Of a DNA stretch of 64,000 bases, positions 17,666 to 26,006 are shown one piece after another (position 1 is the stretch's first letter; each line of letters starts with the position of its first letter). A program made the translations under genes and the position numbers. This stretch comes from Bacillus pumilus (GTDB lineage Bacteria > Bacillota > Bacilli > Bacillales > Bacillaceae): positions 62,001 to 126,000 of the forward strand of contig MKZN01000007.1 in NCBI GenBank assembly GCA_001938995.1, read 5' to 3'. The notes under the pieces are model-generated. The model saw only the letters and a list, made by a program, of their open reading frames with translations, was not told the DNA's origin and did not search any database.

Positions 17666-20329
17666 TTAATTTTCTTCTTTTCGAGAAGATGGTGTGCTTT
17701 GAGAATTGGCTTTCGTGTCGTTCTTATTTTTATCTTGATTGGTATCGTTCTGGGAGCTATTGTTCCCACTTGATCCGTCAGTACCTTGATCAGAATCATT
17801 GTTGCTATTGTCTGTATTTCCATCTTGATCTTTTTGATCATCTGGCTTCTGTTCATCTGTGCCAGGGGTCTTGCCATCTGTATGATCTTTTTGATCATCT
17901 GGCTGCTTTGGTTCTTCTTCCTCTTTGTTTTCATCCTCTGCTGGTTCTTCCTCTTCTTCCTCATCCTTAATCGTGAGGAAGGTCGAAGCCGCTTTACTTG
18001 TGACATCATCTACAGTCGCTGTCACTTGGAATTTATATGTTGAACCGGGCTTCACATCAGAGATGACCGCTTCTTTTGCAGCACTGTTTTGAATCTCTTT
18101 GTAGCCACCATTATCTACAGCTTGCTTCACATTAAAGGTGGCATCGCCTTCACCATCATAGCCCCATGTCAGCGTAATTGATTTTTTCTCTTCATCATAT
18201 ACCGCTTTTAAGTCAGATGGTTTATCTGCTTCTTTTTTCTCATACGTATCAGACACTTTTGTAGGGACGGTTCCTTTGACAAAGTATTCTGTTGTCTTCT
18301 TGTCGTTTGGTGTATTTGGTCCAGCTAATTTTGCTGGATCTGATCCTTTTTCAACAGTGGCTTCAACAACACTGTCTGGCTTTTCAAATGAGCCACTTCC
18401 ATTATCAATTTGAGAAATTAATTGCTGGAAGACAACTTTTGCAACACGTTGTTCATAATTGGTTAACCACATTTTGCCGTCTGCATCATTTGAATTCCCA
18501 ATTCCTGTCCATACAGCTGCTGTATACTGCGGTGTATAACCGACAAACCATGAATCTTTCGCACCGCCAGAAGGGATATTATATTTACTGACGTCATCTT
18601 GTGTAAAGTTAGTTGTACCTGTTTTACCTGCTACTTGTACATTTGGTACTTGTGCAAGGGTACCTGTTCCAGATTGTACAGCCGTTTTCAGCATATCTGT
18701 GATCATAAATGCCGTATAATCACTCATCGCTGCTTTTGAATCTGGTGTCAGGTCTAGCTTTGTTCCGTCATTAAATTCAACCGAAGTGACAGCATGAGGT
18801 TCATTAAAGTATCCGTTATTACCAAACGCACTAAATGCACCAGCCATCTCCAGTGAAGAAACGCCTTTGTCAAATCCGCCAATTGAATAAGACTCGGGAA
18901 TGTCAGCTGGTAAGTCAAGCCCTAAGTTATTGGCAAATTGAACGGCATTATCTGTTCCAGCTTCTTGGAATGCTTTTAGCGCAGGGATGTTTCGTGATTG
19001 AGATAAAGCACTTCTCATTGACATTTTCCCTAAATGTCTTCTGTCAAAGTTGTTGATAGGTGTGCCGTTTGAATACGTATATGGCTCATCATCGATTTGT
19101 TGATATGTCGACCATTTTTTATTTTCAATGACTGGACCGTAATCTAAGACAGGTTTAATTGTAGAGCCTGGTTGCCGTTTTGCATCAATGGCATAGTTAA
19201 AGCCGCCGACCGGAACGTCACGTCCACCGCCAATGGCTCGAATTTCACCATTTTTCGTATCTAGCAGGGTAACACCAGCCTGCATGCCTTTTGTAAACCC
19301 AGCAGAATCTCCATTAATGATGCTATCTAGGTTATCCTGAGCTTTTGTATCAAGGGTGGTATAAATTTTTAATCCGTCAGTTGATACATCGACTTTGGCT
19401 TTTTTCTGTACTTCTTCCATGACTTGTTCAATGAAAGCAGAGTATTTGCTTGAATTCTTGCTGTTGTATTTATCTGGTGAAACGACTGTTTTGCTGACGG
19501 GTGTTGCTTTTGCTTCGTTATACTCTTCATCTGTAATGTATCCCTGTTTTTTCATTATACCTAAAACGATATTACGGCGTTTTTCTGCTGCTTCAGGGTT
19601 CTTGACTGGATTATAGGCTGATGGACTCTGCGGCATACCAGCAAGAGTTGCAGCTTGCGCAATGGTGAGTTTATTTAAATCTGTAACACCGAAAAACTGT
19701 TCTGCGGCTTTTCCAACACCATACGCCTGAGGGCTAAAGAAAATACGGTTTAAATACATTTCTAAAATTTCATCTTTAGAGTATTTTTGCTCAAGTTGAA
19801 TCGAAAGCCAAACTTCCTGTACTTTTCGTTTTAACGTTTTTTCTTTGCTTAAAATGGTATTTTTTACAACTTGCTGTGTAATGGTACTTCCGCCTTCAGC
19901 ACCGAAACCGTCTTCGACGTTCGCTACAAGAGCACCGCCAATTCGGATCGGGTCAATCCCATGATGCTTATAAAAACGGGCATCTTCAGTTGCAATAAAC
20001 GCTTCTTTGACGACATCCGGTATGTCTTTAATCGAGACATACGTTCTTTTCTCCGCACCGACTTCAGCAAACACTTTTTTGTTTGTATCATAAATTTTTG
20101 AAGAATACGGTGTTTTGAGCTTACTATCATCAAGAGAAGGAGCACTTGATGCAAAAATGGCAAAAGTTGTGAATCCGGCCACTAAACAAAGAAGACCGAT
20201 CACGAGTAATGAGATAAATATTTTTTTAAAGAGACCTGCTTTCTTTTTGCCTTTTTTGTTTTTCTGCTTTTTATTGTTTTGTTGACTTGCTTTACGTCGC
20301 TGTTCACGACTTGTAAATTGATCAGACAT
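17666..20329 (-). CDS. ponA: Penicillin-binding protein 1A/1B, bifunctional class A
   Basis: 887 residues. Cytoplasmic basic N terminus, one membrane anchor (about 33-56), GT51 glycosyltransferase (TEDARFYKHHGIDP, GGSTITQQVVKN), then transpeptidase with GSTIKP (active Ser near 390), SQSRN and KTGTT, a fibronectin III-like module (about 705-785), and a low-complexity Asp/Glu/Lys/Asn/Gln/Pro tail to the end. Main peptidoglycan polymerase for growth. ATG at 20329 gives MSDQF as in B. subtilis; GTG at 20332 is an alternative. Downstream of recU in one operon, as in B. subtilis. Confidence 0.96.
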   Translation of the reverse strand: MSDQFTSREQRRKASQQNNKKQKNKKGKKKAGLFKKIFISLLVIGLLCLVAGFTTFAIFASSAPSLDDSKLKTPYSSKIYDTNKKVFAEVGAEKRTYVSIKDIPDVVKEAFIATEDARFYKHHGIDPIRIGGALVANVEDGFGAEGGSTITQQVVKNTILSKEKTLKRKVQEVWLSIQLEQKYSKDEILEMYLNRIFFSPQAYGVGKAAEQFFGVTDLNKLTIAQAATLAGMPQSPSAYNPVKNPEAAEKRRNIVLGIMKKQGYITDEEYNEAKATPVSKTVVSPDKYNSKNSSKYSAFIEQVMEEVQKKAKVDVSTDGLKIYTTLDTKAQDNLDSIINGDSAGFTKGMQAGVTLLDTKNGEIRAIGGGRDVPVGGFNYAIDAKRQPGSTIKPVLDYGPVIENKKWSTYQQIDDEPYTYSNGTPINNFDRRHLGKMSMRSALSQSRNIPALKAFQEAGTDNAVQFANNLGLDLPADIPESYSIGGFDKGVSSLEMAGAFSAFGNNGYFNEPHAVTSVEFNDGTKLDLTPDSKAAMSDYTAFMITDMLKTAVQSGTGTLAQVPNVQVAGKTGTTNFTQDDVSKYNIPSGGAKDSWFVGYTPQYTAAVWTGIGNSNDADGKMWLTNYEQRVAKVVFQQLISQIDNGSGSFEKPDSVVEATVEKGSDPAKLAGPNTPNDKKTTEYFVKGTVPTKVSDTYEKKEADKPSDLKAVYDEEKKSITLTWGYDGEGDATFNVKQAVDNGGYKEIQNSAAKEAVISDVKPGSTYKFQVTATVDDVTSKAASTFLTIKDEEEEEEPAEDENKEEEEPKQPDDQKDHTDGKTPGTDEQKPDDQKDQDGNTDNSNNDSDQGTDGSSGNNSSQNDTNQDKNKNDTKANSQSTPSSRKEEN

Positions 20330-20348
20330 CACATCTCAACCTTTCGTG

Positions 20349-20984
20349 TTAAACCTTTTTCGAACGTAAATGTTCCTTACTTTCATCCGAAAAATGAAGT
20401 GTCTCCACTACTTTAATATAATCAATTCTTGGCGAATATCCAAGTGTCATTAAGTGGCCAAATTCCATTAATTCATCTTTGCTAATAGATTTCCGGCCAT
20501 TTTGCGCTTGCCTTTCCCAAAAGAAAAAGAGATCAGAAGCGGATAAATAATAAATGGACCCAAAAGCGGATATAATAACAAAACAAATACCGCCTTGCTG
20601 TACAACTTGCTTCATGTGCTCAATTTGATGATCGTGAAAGTTTTTGAGCGGGAAGGAAGTTGTGCTTTTGGTTTCCTTTGCTTCAAAGTCAATATAGCGC
20701 CCTTTATACACCCCATTATAGTCAGTGGTCGATGATTGTTTAAAATAAGCCTCTTTAATCACAGCAGCGCTTCTTTTAGGATAATCCACATTGACGATTT
20801 GAACGGGGGTAGGCTTCTTATGAACAACAGCGATCCCGTTGACCAGATAATACTGGTTGGTTTCATTTAAGTCAGTCTCAAGCGTCATCCCTCGATTACT
20901 ATAAGAGGATTCGCCGCTGATTCTGTTTTTTGTCCCAATTTGTTGGACGGGCTGATACGATTTTCCATTCGGATACCGAATCAT
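20349..20984 (-). CDS. recU: Holliday junction resolvase RecU
   Basis: 211 residues from ATG 20984 (a TTG at 20987 in frame has a slightly better distance to AGGAGG). Resolves recombination intermediates and biases RuvAB. Conserved features: [20 protein letters not shown], the stretch [21 protein letters not shown] with Asp of the nuclease site, DFEAKETKS (E-x-K metal site) and FHDHQIEHM. It sits 19 bp upstream of ponA, an unusual but conserved pairing of recombination with wall synthesis, and is divergent from yppC. Confidence 0.96.
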   Translation of the reverse strand: MIRYPNGKSYQPVQQIGTKNRISGESSYSNRGMTLETDLNETNQYYLVNGIAVVHKKPTPVQIVNVDYPKRSAAVIKEAYFKQSSTTDYNGVYKGRYIDFEAKETKSTTSFPLKNFHDHQIEHMKQVVQQGGICFVIISAFGSIYYLSASDLFFFWERQAQNGRKSISKDELMEFGHLMTLGYSPRIDYIKVVETLHFSDESKEHLRSKKV

Positions 20985-21024
20985 CAAGTTTCAGCCTCCT
21001 TTGAATGCATTTTGTATTGGAGAG

Positions 21025-21987
21025 ATGACCCAATTGTTACATCAAGAAGAGTACATAACTCAGCATATTTTACATGAAACGAAAGCGAACAATAAGGACA
21101 ATCTGACAAGAACAAATGCCTACAAGCGCTTTTATGATCGTCATCCAGAGATAAAATGGTCACTGCTTGCTTCCTTTGTTTCGAGAAATGCAGGATGGTC
21201 GATGACTGATTTAAAGGGCGAGCTCTTTCATCCTGGTTTAACCGATCAAAAAGGACACTTGTATTTTACAGCTTATGAGAGAGCGAATTGGCTCATCTTT
21301 TCTGATGCTTATCCGCAACTTTTGCTGTATGAATGGTCGAAGCGATCCAGCAAACCTTTGTTTCACCTCTTGCCTTATTTTTACGTGTCTCGGTTTATGC
21401 GCACGGAGTGGGAACGATTTTGGATAAAGCGAGACAAAGAGCGTTTGATTTATGCACTCATCATAAATGAACAATATACTATACAATCTCCTATTATACA
21501 AAATCCTCTTCTGAAAAAGAATGTTTTTCACTCGATTCAATATCTGTTCAGCGGGTGGGGACATTTTCAAACCGTCGTTTTTCCAACAGTAGACGGGCAT
21601 TTGTATGGGGTGACCATACGGAAATTTTCACATGTTAAGGAGCGCATTCTGTTAGGGAAAAAACTAGCGAATCTATTATTTCGAGCCGATTTGTTTTCGG
21701 ATTTTTATCACTTTTTGCATACCATACCTCATACTGGATCTCGGTTTGATTTTGAACAATTTTTAGGGATCGCTAGAAGGTCAACACCTTTTCTACGAAC
21801 TGTTTATCCAGTGATGACTCATTCATTAGACGGCCAAAGAGAAGATTGGTTTCAAAAGAAATTGCCACAATCCTTATTTCAAGCTGCCTCTTTACCGAAA
21901 CAAATTGAGCTAACAGAATGGTATTTCCATAAAAAAAGGCAGCTTCATTTTCTTTTTTCATTAGAACATTATTTTCGGCATAAATAA
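21025..21987 (+). CDS. yppC: YppC, DUF2515 family protein
   Basis: 320 residues from ATG 21025; a TTG at 21001 opens the same frame eight codons earlier, and neither start has a well-spaced ribosome site (TTGGAGAG abuts the ATG). The protein is soluble, rich in aromatic and basic residues, with the DUF2515-like segments DNLTRTNAYKRFYDRHPEI, SFVSRNAGWSMTDLKG and TAYERANWLIFSDAYPQLLLY. Function unknown. Divergent from recU with only about 40 bp between starts, so the two promoters must overlap. Confidence 0.82.
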   Translation: MTQLLHQEEYITQHILHETKANNKDNLTRTNAYKRFYDRHPEIKWSLLASFVSRNAGWSMTDLKGELFHPGLTDQKGHLYFTAYERANWLIFSDAYPQLLLYEWSKRSSKPLFHLLPYFYVSRFMRTEWERFWIKRDKERLIYALIINEQYTIQSPIIQNPLLKKNVFHSIQYLFSGWGHFQTVVFPTVDGHLYGVTIRKFSHVKERILLGKKLANLLFRADLFSDFYHFLHTIPHTGSRFDFEQFLGIARRSTPFLRTVYPVMTHSLDGQREDWFQKKLPQSLFQAASLPKQIELTEWYFHKKRQLHFLFSLEHYFRHK

Positions 21988-22013
21988 AAAAGCAGGGGGT
22001 ACCTGCTTTTTTT
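21986..22013. terminator. Bidirectional terminator between yppC and sspM
   Basis: AAAAAGCAGG/CCTGCTTTTT stem with a 5-nt loop and long T-runs both ways, overlapping both stop codons. Confidence 0.85.
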
Positions 22014-22116
22014 ACGTGGATGGACGGTTCGGACCGCCGAGCTTTTTATCGAGTTGATCTGTACTATTTTCTTTCCCTTTTGGCTTTTGCTCTTTTGGTG
22101 CTGGTTGCTTTTTCAT
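22012..22116 (-). CDS. sspM: Small acid-soluble spore protein M
   Basis: 34 residues, very basic, Lys/Gln/Pro-rich, ending LDKKLGGPNRPST, the same C terminus as B. subtilis SspM. Such minor SASPs are made in the forespore under sigma G and degraded on germination. The start has a strong ribosome site (AAAGGAGGTAG) on the minus strand. The gene is below usual length cut-offs. Position after yppC is as in B. subtilis. Confidence 0.88.
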   Translation of the reverse strand: MKKQPAPKEQKPKGKENSTDQLDKKLGGPNRPST

Positions 22117-22137
22117 GAAATCTACCTCCTTTGTCCT

Positions 22138-22167
22138 TAGAATTTACAGAATCGGACGCAATCATAC
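22138..22167 (-). promoter_or_regulatory. Candidate sigma G (or F) promoter of sspM
   Basis: On the minus strand GTATG, 18-bp spacer, AATTCTA, close to the forespore consensus GHATR and CATnnTA, about 22 bp upstream of the sspM start codon. Confidence 0.45.
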
Positions 22168-22309
22168 AAAGAAGGACAAGCAAATGTCGAAAACGAAAAA
22201 ATACCGCTTATCTACACTTAGATTGGCGATTTGCTTCTAGTTTTGTCACGTATGAAGGAGGGTGTGAAAGAAAAGAGAATGTAACGAGAGAGAATAAAGG
22301 AGGAATCTG

Positions 22310-22546
22310 ATGATGAGCGAATTCGTATCAAAAGAATCCATTATGCAGTTGTTAGAAGAAATTGAGCGTAAGATTGATGCGGTCGAAGCAGAGCTATCAA
22401 TGGCAGTTCAACAAACAAAACACTCAGTAAATGAGGAGCAGGAGCAAATGATTGACCGGCTTGAATTAGAAGTGAAAGACTGTGAATTGAAAATTCATGC
22501 AGCAGAGTTTAAGCTAGCTGCAAGACCAGCCTATCATGCAGGCTAG
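22310..22546 (+). CDS. yppD: YppD-like small coiled-coil protein
   Basis: 78 residues, mostly one predicted amphipathic helix or coiled coil (residues 8-68, Glu-rich heptad-like), ending AARPAYHAG. The name is by position between sspM and yppE. Two adjacent ATGs (22310, 22313) follow AAAGGAGG; the first has 6-nt spacing. No function known. The roughly 190 bp upstream holds the sspM promoter on the other strand and no terminator that I can see. Confidence 0.72.
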   Translation: MMSEFVSKESIMQLLEEIERKIDAVEAELSMAVQQTKHSVNEEQEQMIDRLELEVKDCELKIHAAEFKLAARPAYHAG

Positions 22547-22603
22547 CTTTTATATTTGAGCAATAAGTGAACGTTTGGTAGGATGTTCATAGAGGTGAAC
22601 ACT

Positions 22604-22978
22604 TTGGATAATCAAACATTAGTTGAACATACAGAAGAGCTAAGTAAGTGGATAGAAAACGCTTATGAGCGGTATCAAAAGGGAAAGGCTGAAGAAGAGT
22701 ACCCAACTTATGATTTTTATAAAGACATTCAGCCGACCGTTGTCGAATATGACAAGCAAATGGAGCAGTGGCTTACCGCTTCCATCGCATTTATTCATCA
22801 GGTCAAACCGAAATACTTGCATCAAGAGCAATTAGAGGCCGTCCAAGAAAATGGGAAGGAAATTGTCCTCCAATCTTATTTTGGCAAACTTCACGCAACC
22901 CGTGTGAAAAACTTAGTGGAGTCAGTCACTTACACACTCAACCTTTTAATAGAAGAAATAAGAAAAAAGCGCAGTTGA
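22604..22978 (+). CDS. yppE: YppE, DUF1798 helical protein
   Basis: 124 residues from TTG 22604, which follows AGAGGTG with 6-nt spacing and aligns with the homologous start (L-x-x-Q-T-L). ATG 22583 in frame lacks a ribosome site. All-helical protein with YDFYKDIQPTVVEYDKQMEQW, HQEQLEAVQENGKEIVLQSYFG and ESVTYTLNLL, matching the DUF1798 four-helix family for which the B. subtilis structure is known but the function is not. Ends at a terminator that overlaps its stop codon. Confidence 0.82.
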   Translation: MDNQTLVEHTEELSKWIENAYERYQKGKAEEEYPTYDFYKDIQPTVVEYDKQMEQWLTASIAFIHQVKPKYLHQEQLEAVQENGKEIVLQSYFGKLHATRVKNLVESVTYTLNLLIEEIRKKRS

Positions 22979-22998
22979 TGACACATCCTGCGCTTTTT
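22964..22998 (+). terminator. Terminator after yppE
   Basis: AAAAAGCGCAG/CTGCGCTTTTT stem, 13-nt loop, T-run. Confidence 0.85.
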
Positions 22999-23011
22999 CT
23001 AATGAACGCTT

Positions 23012-23042
23012 AGGCACATCTTCTGTTTTTTATCATAATATA
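23012..23042 (+). promoter_or_regulatory. Candidate sigma K promoter of yppG
   Basis: CATAATATA (23034-23042) matches the sigma K -10 CATAnnnTA and is preceded by a CACA element about 16 bp upstream. Lies 44 bp before the yppG start; consistent with mother-cell expression of a coat-type protein. Confidence 0.5.
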
Positions 23043-23085
23043 GCATTGACATCAACATGTTTTGAGAGCGAGAGGAGCGAGAAAG

Positions 23086-23541
23086 ATGTTCCCATATACA
23101 AACCAACAACCATATGATTTCCAATCATTTCAACAAGGCCCTTTTCCGCATCCAGACATGCAGCAGTCACAGCAGCCTCCAGAATATTTTATGCCTCCAT
23201 ATCAAGCTGGTATGGGCCAAGTGCCGCCAGCAGGATATCAACCGCAACCGCTCTTTGGATACCAAGAGGGCTACCAATCTATACAGCAGCCAGAGCTTGT
23301 CAATCAGCCTCAGGTGCAGCAGGCAGGCATGATGCCCATGCAGCAACCGATGAATCCTTATCCATTGCCGAGGCCACAAAAACAGCAACCATCTCAATTT
23401 AAAAGTGTCCTGTCCCAATTTAAAAAGACCAATGGACAATACGATTTCAACAAAATGTTTGATACGGCTGGGCAAATGATGAGTGCGATGAATCAAGTCG
23501 GTTCATTAGCAAAAGGATTCACAAGCATCTTTAAAGCATAA
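23086..23541 (+). CDS. yppG: YppG-like spore protein, Gln/Pro/Tyr-rich
   Basis: 151 residues. The first two thirds are low complexity (Gln, Pro, Met, Tyr, Gly), typical of spore coat proteins; the C-terminal 50 residues, from [23 protein letters not shown] to GFTSIFKA, form the conserved helical YppG signature. ATG 23086 lies 8 nt after AGAGGAG; an upstream in-frame ATG at 23062 would add MRARGARK and lacks a ribosome site. Likely a coat or mother-cell protein; exact role unknown. Confidence 0.8.
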   Translation: MFPYTNQQPYDFQSFQQGPFPHPDMQQSQQPPEYFMPPYQAGMGQVPPAGYQPQPLFGYQEGYQSIQQPELVNQPQVQQAGMMPMQQPMNPYPLPRPQKQQPSQFKSVLSQFKKTNGQYDFNKMFDTAGQMMSAMNQVGSLAKGFTSIFKA

Positions 23542-23544
23542 CAA

Positions 23545-23571
23545 AACCCAATAGAAGCATCTATTGGGTTG
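23545..23571. terminator. Bidirectional terminator between yppG and ypqA
   Basis: Perfect 10-bp stem AACCCAATAG/CTATTGGGTT, 6-nt loop, between convergent stop codons. Confidence 0.8.
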
Positions 23572-23983
23572 TTTGCTTTGGTGCGGTCACACGCAGTGTT
23601 TGATCTTTCCAAATACTCTTCATATTGGTTTCATCTATTTTAGCGGGCATTAAAATGGTTTTGGTAAAGCTGGAGTAGGAAGAGGATGTGTCCGTTTTGA
23701 TTGTCTCCTGTACATATAAGTGCAAATATTGTGCCTTCACTTCAAGCGCAATATCGCCTTCAACAAAATGGTCTGGAAATTGAATCTCGATATACACATG
23801 ATCCTCATCTTCTGTCACATTTGTCGCTATCGATGCAAGTGAATGAGACGTTGTCATAAGTGCCTCTGCACTATTTAAAATCTCATGGAACGGGGAGGAT
23901 GCGAAAAATTGTTCAATCGCTTCATATAAAATATCTTCATTTGCCAATAATTCATGTTTTTTCTTCTCGTCTTCTTGTTTCAT
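23561..23983 (-). CDS. ypqA: Hsp20/alpha-crystallin-like protein (YpqA)
   Basis: 140 residues. The C-terminal part (about 55-135) looks like an alpha-crystallin domain: alternating beta strands DHVYIEIQFPDHF, DIALEVKAQYLHLYV, FTKTILMPAKIDETNMKSIWKDQTLRVTAPK, the last resembling the family A-x-x-x-N-G-L-x-V turn in degenerate form. Bacillus spore coat proteins CotM and CotP share this fold, so a coat or chaperone role is possible. The symbol is by gene order (yppG-ypqA-ypqE). Ribosome site AGAGGTGATT precedes the ATG. Confidence 0.68.
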   Translation of the reverse strand: MKQEDEKKKHELLANEDILYEAIEQFFASSPFHEILNSAEALMTTSHSLASIATNVTEDEDHVYIEIQFPDHFVEGDIALEVKAQYLHLYVQETIKTDTSSSYSSFTKTILMPAKIDETNMKSIWKDQTLRVTAPKQTTQ

Positions 23984-24155
23984 TTAAATCACCTCTCATC
24001 TACAGCCTATGCAAAAAGGGCTCAGGCGGTTATCAATTGATGGGAGGAAAAAATTATGATTAAATAGTGTTGAATGAAACAAAGTATAAGTGCGAAAAGG
24101 TTCTTATGCGCAATAGATAGATCTAGAAGCAAAGCTTGAAGGGAGCAAATAAACA

Positions 24156-24662
24156 TTGCTGAAAAAATTATTCGGTTTCGGGAAAAACGAAAAAGATGTA
24201 AAGGAAGAAGTGATTTATTCTCCTGCAGATGGAGAGTTAATGGATATGACTGACGTACCAGATCCTGTATTCTCTCAAAAGATGATGGGGGATGGGGTAG
24301 CAGTAAAGCCAGCGAATGGTACAATTGTGTCACCAGTAGAAGGTGAAATCATTCAGCTCTTCCATACGAAACATGCAATTGGTATTCGAACACTCTCAGG
24401 GCTTGAGCTTCTGATTCATATCGGACTTGAAACAGTTGCATTAGATGGAGAAGGATTTGAGGCGCACATCAAAGAAGGGGATAAAGTAAAGATCGGTGAT
24501 CCTCTGATTACATGTGATTTAGAACTCATTGAAGAGAAAGCGGCAAGTACCGTGACACCTATTGTGATTATGAATGGCGATATCATTGAACGTATTGATA
24601 AAGAACCGAAGGGGACTGTGGAAAAACAGACCTCAAAGCTCTTTACCGTCAAAGTAAAATAA
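24156..24662 (+). CDS. ypqE: PTS glucose-family EIIA component (YpqE)
   Basis: 168 residues, single-domain EIIA-Glc type. Accepts phosphate from HPr and passes it to a sugar EIIB. The phospho-acceptor His is in [14 protein letters not shown] (near residue 88) and the second active-site His in [39 protein letters not shown] is the family signature. It is a stand-alone EIIA with no EIIBC nearby, so its partner permease must be encoded elsewhere. TTG start at 24156 with GGGAG upstream. Sits between terminators. Confidence 0.93.
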   Translation: MLKKLFGFGKNEKDVKEEVIYSPADGELMDMTDVPDPVFSQKMMGDGVAVKPANGTIVSPVEGEIIQLFHTKHAIGIRTLSGLELLIHIGLETVALDGEGFEAHIKEGDKVKIGDPLITCDLELIEEKAASTVTPIVIMNGDIIERIDKEPKGTVEKQTSKLFTVKVK

Positions 24663-24673
24663 TCACTTGAGGC

Positions 24674-24711
24674 AAAAAAAACTACCCTATCGAGTAAGGG
24701 TAGTTTTTTTA
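24674..24711. terminator. Bidirectional terminator after ypqE
   Basis: ACTACCCT/AGGGTAGT stem flanked by A8 and T7 runs, 8-nt loop, between convergent genes. Confidence 0.9.
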
Positions 24712-24727
24712 TATTCATCAAAAGAGA

Positions 24728-25855
24728 TTAATCCTTCATCGGAACCCAGCCTTGACTCGCTTCCATTACAGACCAAAGTCCCTCTGGGATGAGGTATTTG
24801 TCTTTTTGGCTACGTGAAATGACCGTCTCAATGTCAGCTTCTCTGCCTTCTTTGATCTTGACAGCCCAATCTGGGTCAACGATCAATTCTCGTGCGATGG
24901 CGATAAGCGGAATCCCTTGATGATAGGCATTGATTGCATCTTTTGCTGTAATGACGCTACCAACACCGATAAGCGGAAGGTCATCTCCGCAGCGTTCTTT
25001 GAGCAGCTCCATACGTGTTTTGTTTGCATCTGCGCCTCTTCTAGCTTTAGAATCAATCTCCATTAATGAGATATGCAAATAGTCCAGTCCTTTGGTCTTT
25101 AAAGCATCGACTAATGTAAATGTCTCCACCATCGTTAAACCAGGAGTCTCTGGCTCCTCAGGAGACAGTCGGTAACCAAAAATAAATGGCTTTTCAGCAA
25201 ACTCTTCTATGGCTTCCTTTACAGCATCTGTAACGGCAATAGGAAAGGCTAGGCGCTTTTGGTCATTACCTCCCCATTGATCTGTACGCTGATTGCTATG
25301 CGGTGAGTAAAATTGTTGTAATAAATAGCCATTTGCGCCATGAATTTCAACTCCATCAAAGCCTGCTAGGATGGCACGTCTTGTAGCTTCTTTGAAAGAG
25401 TCGATGATATGGGGGATTTCATCTTCTTTTAAAGCACGAGCGATTTGTTTTCCGTCTTTGAACACATCACTTGGTGCTACCACATCACCATTTGGCACGA
25501 GATGCGCAATCGCCTGAGAGCCGCCGTGATGAATCTGGATAATGGCTTTTGTTCCTTTTGCTTGAATGGCTGATGCTAATTTTTTTAAGCCAGTTATATC
25601 TTCATCTCTTGCGATCGAAGGTTGTCCCTCAAATGCCTTGCCGTCTGGTGTCACGTTGGCACATGCGGTAATCACCATGCCCATTTCCTTAGATCTAGCT
25701 GTGATGAAATCGATCTCTTCTTTTGAAATCGTTCCATCCTCATGAGAGCCGAAATGGGTCATTGGAGCAACGACCAATCGGTTATCAATAGAGGCGCCTC
25801 CTGGGAATGTAAATGGTTCAAATAAAGGCTTAAATTCGTTTTTCAATCTCATCAT
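24728..25855 (-). CDS. Old-yellow-enzyme family NADH-dependent flavin oxidoreductase
   Basis: 375 residues from ATG 25855; in-frame ATG 25876 lies where the -10 region is expected and is less likely. FMN-binding TIM barrel: NRLVVAPMTHFGS, QIHHGGSQA, the active-site FDGVEIHGANGYLLQQFYSPHSNQRTD region, GGNDQKRLAFP and GVGSVITAKDA. Closest in style to the B. subtilis YqiG/bacterial OYE-like reductases, which reduce activated alkenes; the physiological substrate is unknown. In B. subtilis this place (ypqE-yprA) is not known to me to hold such a gene, so it may be a lineage-specific insertion. Confidence 0.88.
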   Translation of the reverse strand: MMRLKNEFKPLFEPFTFPGGASIDNRLVVAPMTHFGSHEDGTISKEEIDFITARSKEMGMVITACANVTPDGKAFEGQPSIARDEDITGLKKLASAIQAKGTKAIIQIHHGGSQAIAHLVPNGDVVAPSDVFKDGKQIARALKEDEIPHIIDSFKEATRRAILAGFDGVEIHGANGYLLQQFYSPHSNQRTDQWGGNDQKRLAFPIAVTDAVKEAIEEFAEKPFIFGYRLSPEEPETPGLTMVETFTLVDALKTKGLDYLHISLMEIDSKARRGADANKTRMELLKERCGDDLPLIGVGSVITAKDAINAYHQGIPLIAIARELIVDPDWAVKIKEGREADIETVISRSQKDKYLIPEGLWSVMEASQGWVPMKD

Positions 25856-26006
25856 CTTCTTCCTTGGTATAATCATATCACGTTAGAAGTGTAATGGATT
25901 TTGTGACAATACTTCAAAATATTTGCTCACAAGGAGCGCATCAATATTTTGCCGCCTAGTCATGCAAACAAATATTCGGTACACTATGATGGAGAGGTGA
26001 CGCAAT

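Noticed and set aside
17545-18009. Long minus-strand basic reading frame overlapping ypoC and the end of ponA
   Set aside because: It is a shadow of the low-complexity Asp/Glu/Asn-rich ponA tail in another frame and has no ribosome site.
22184-22240. 18-aa plus-strand ORF (MSKTKKYRLS...) between sspM and yppD
   Set aside because: No promoter or terminator, weak ribosome site and no recognisable character; considered chance.
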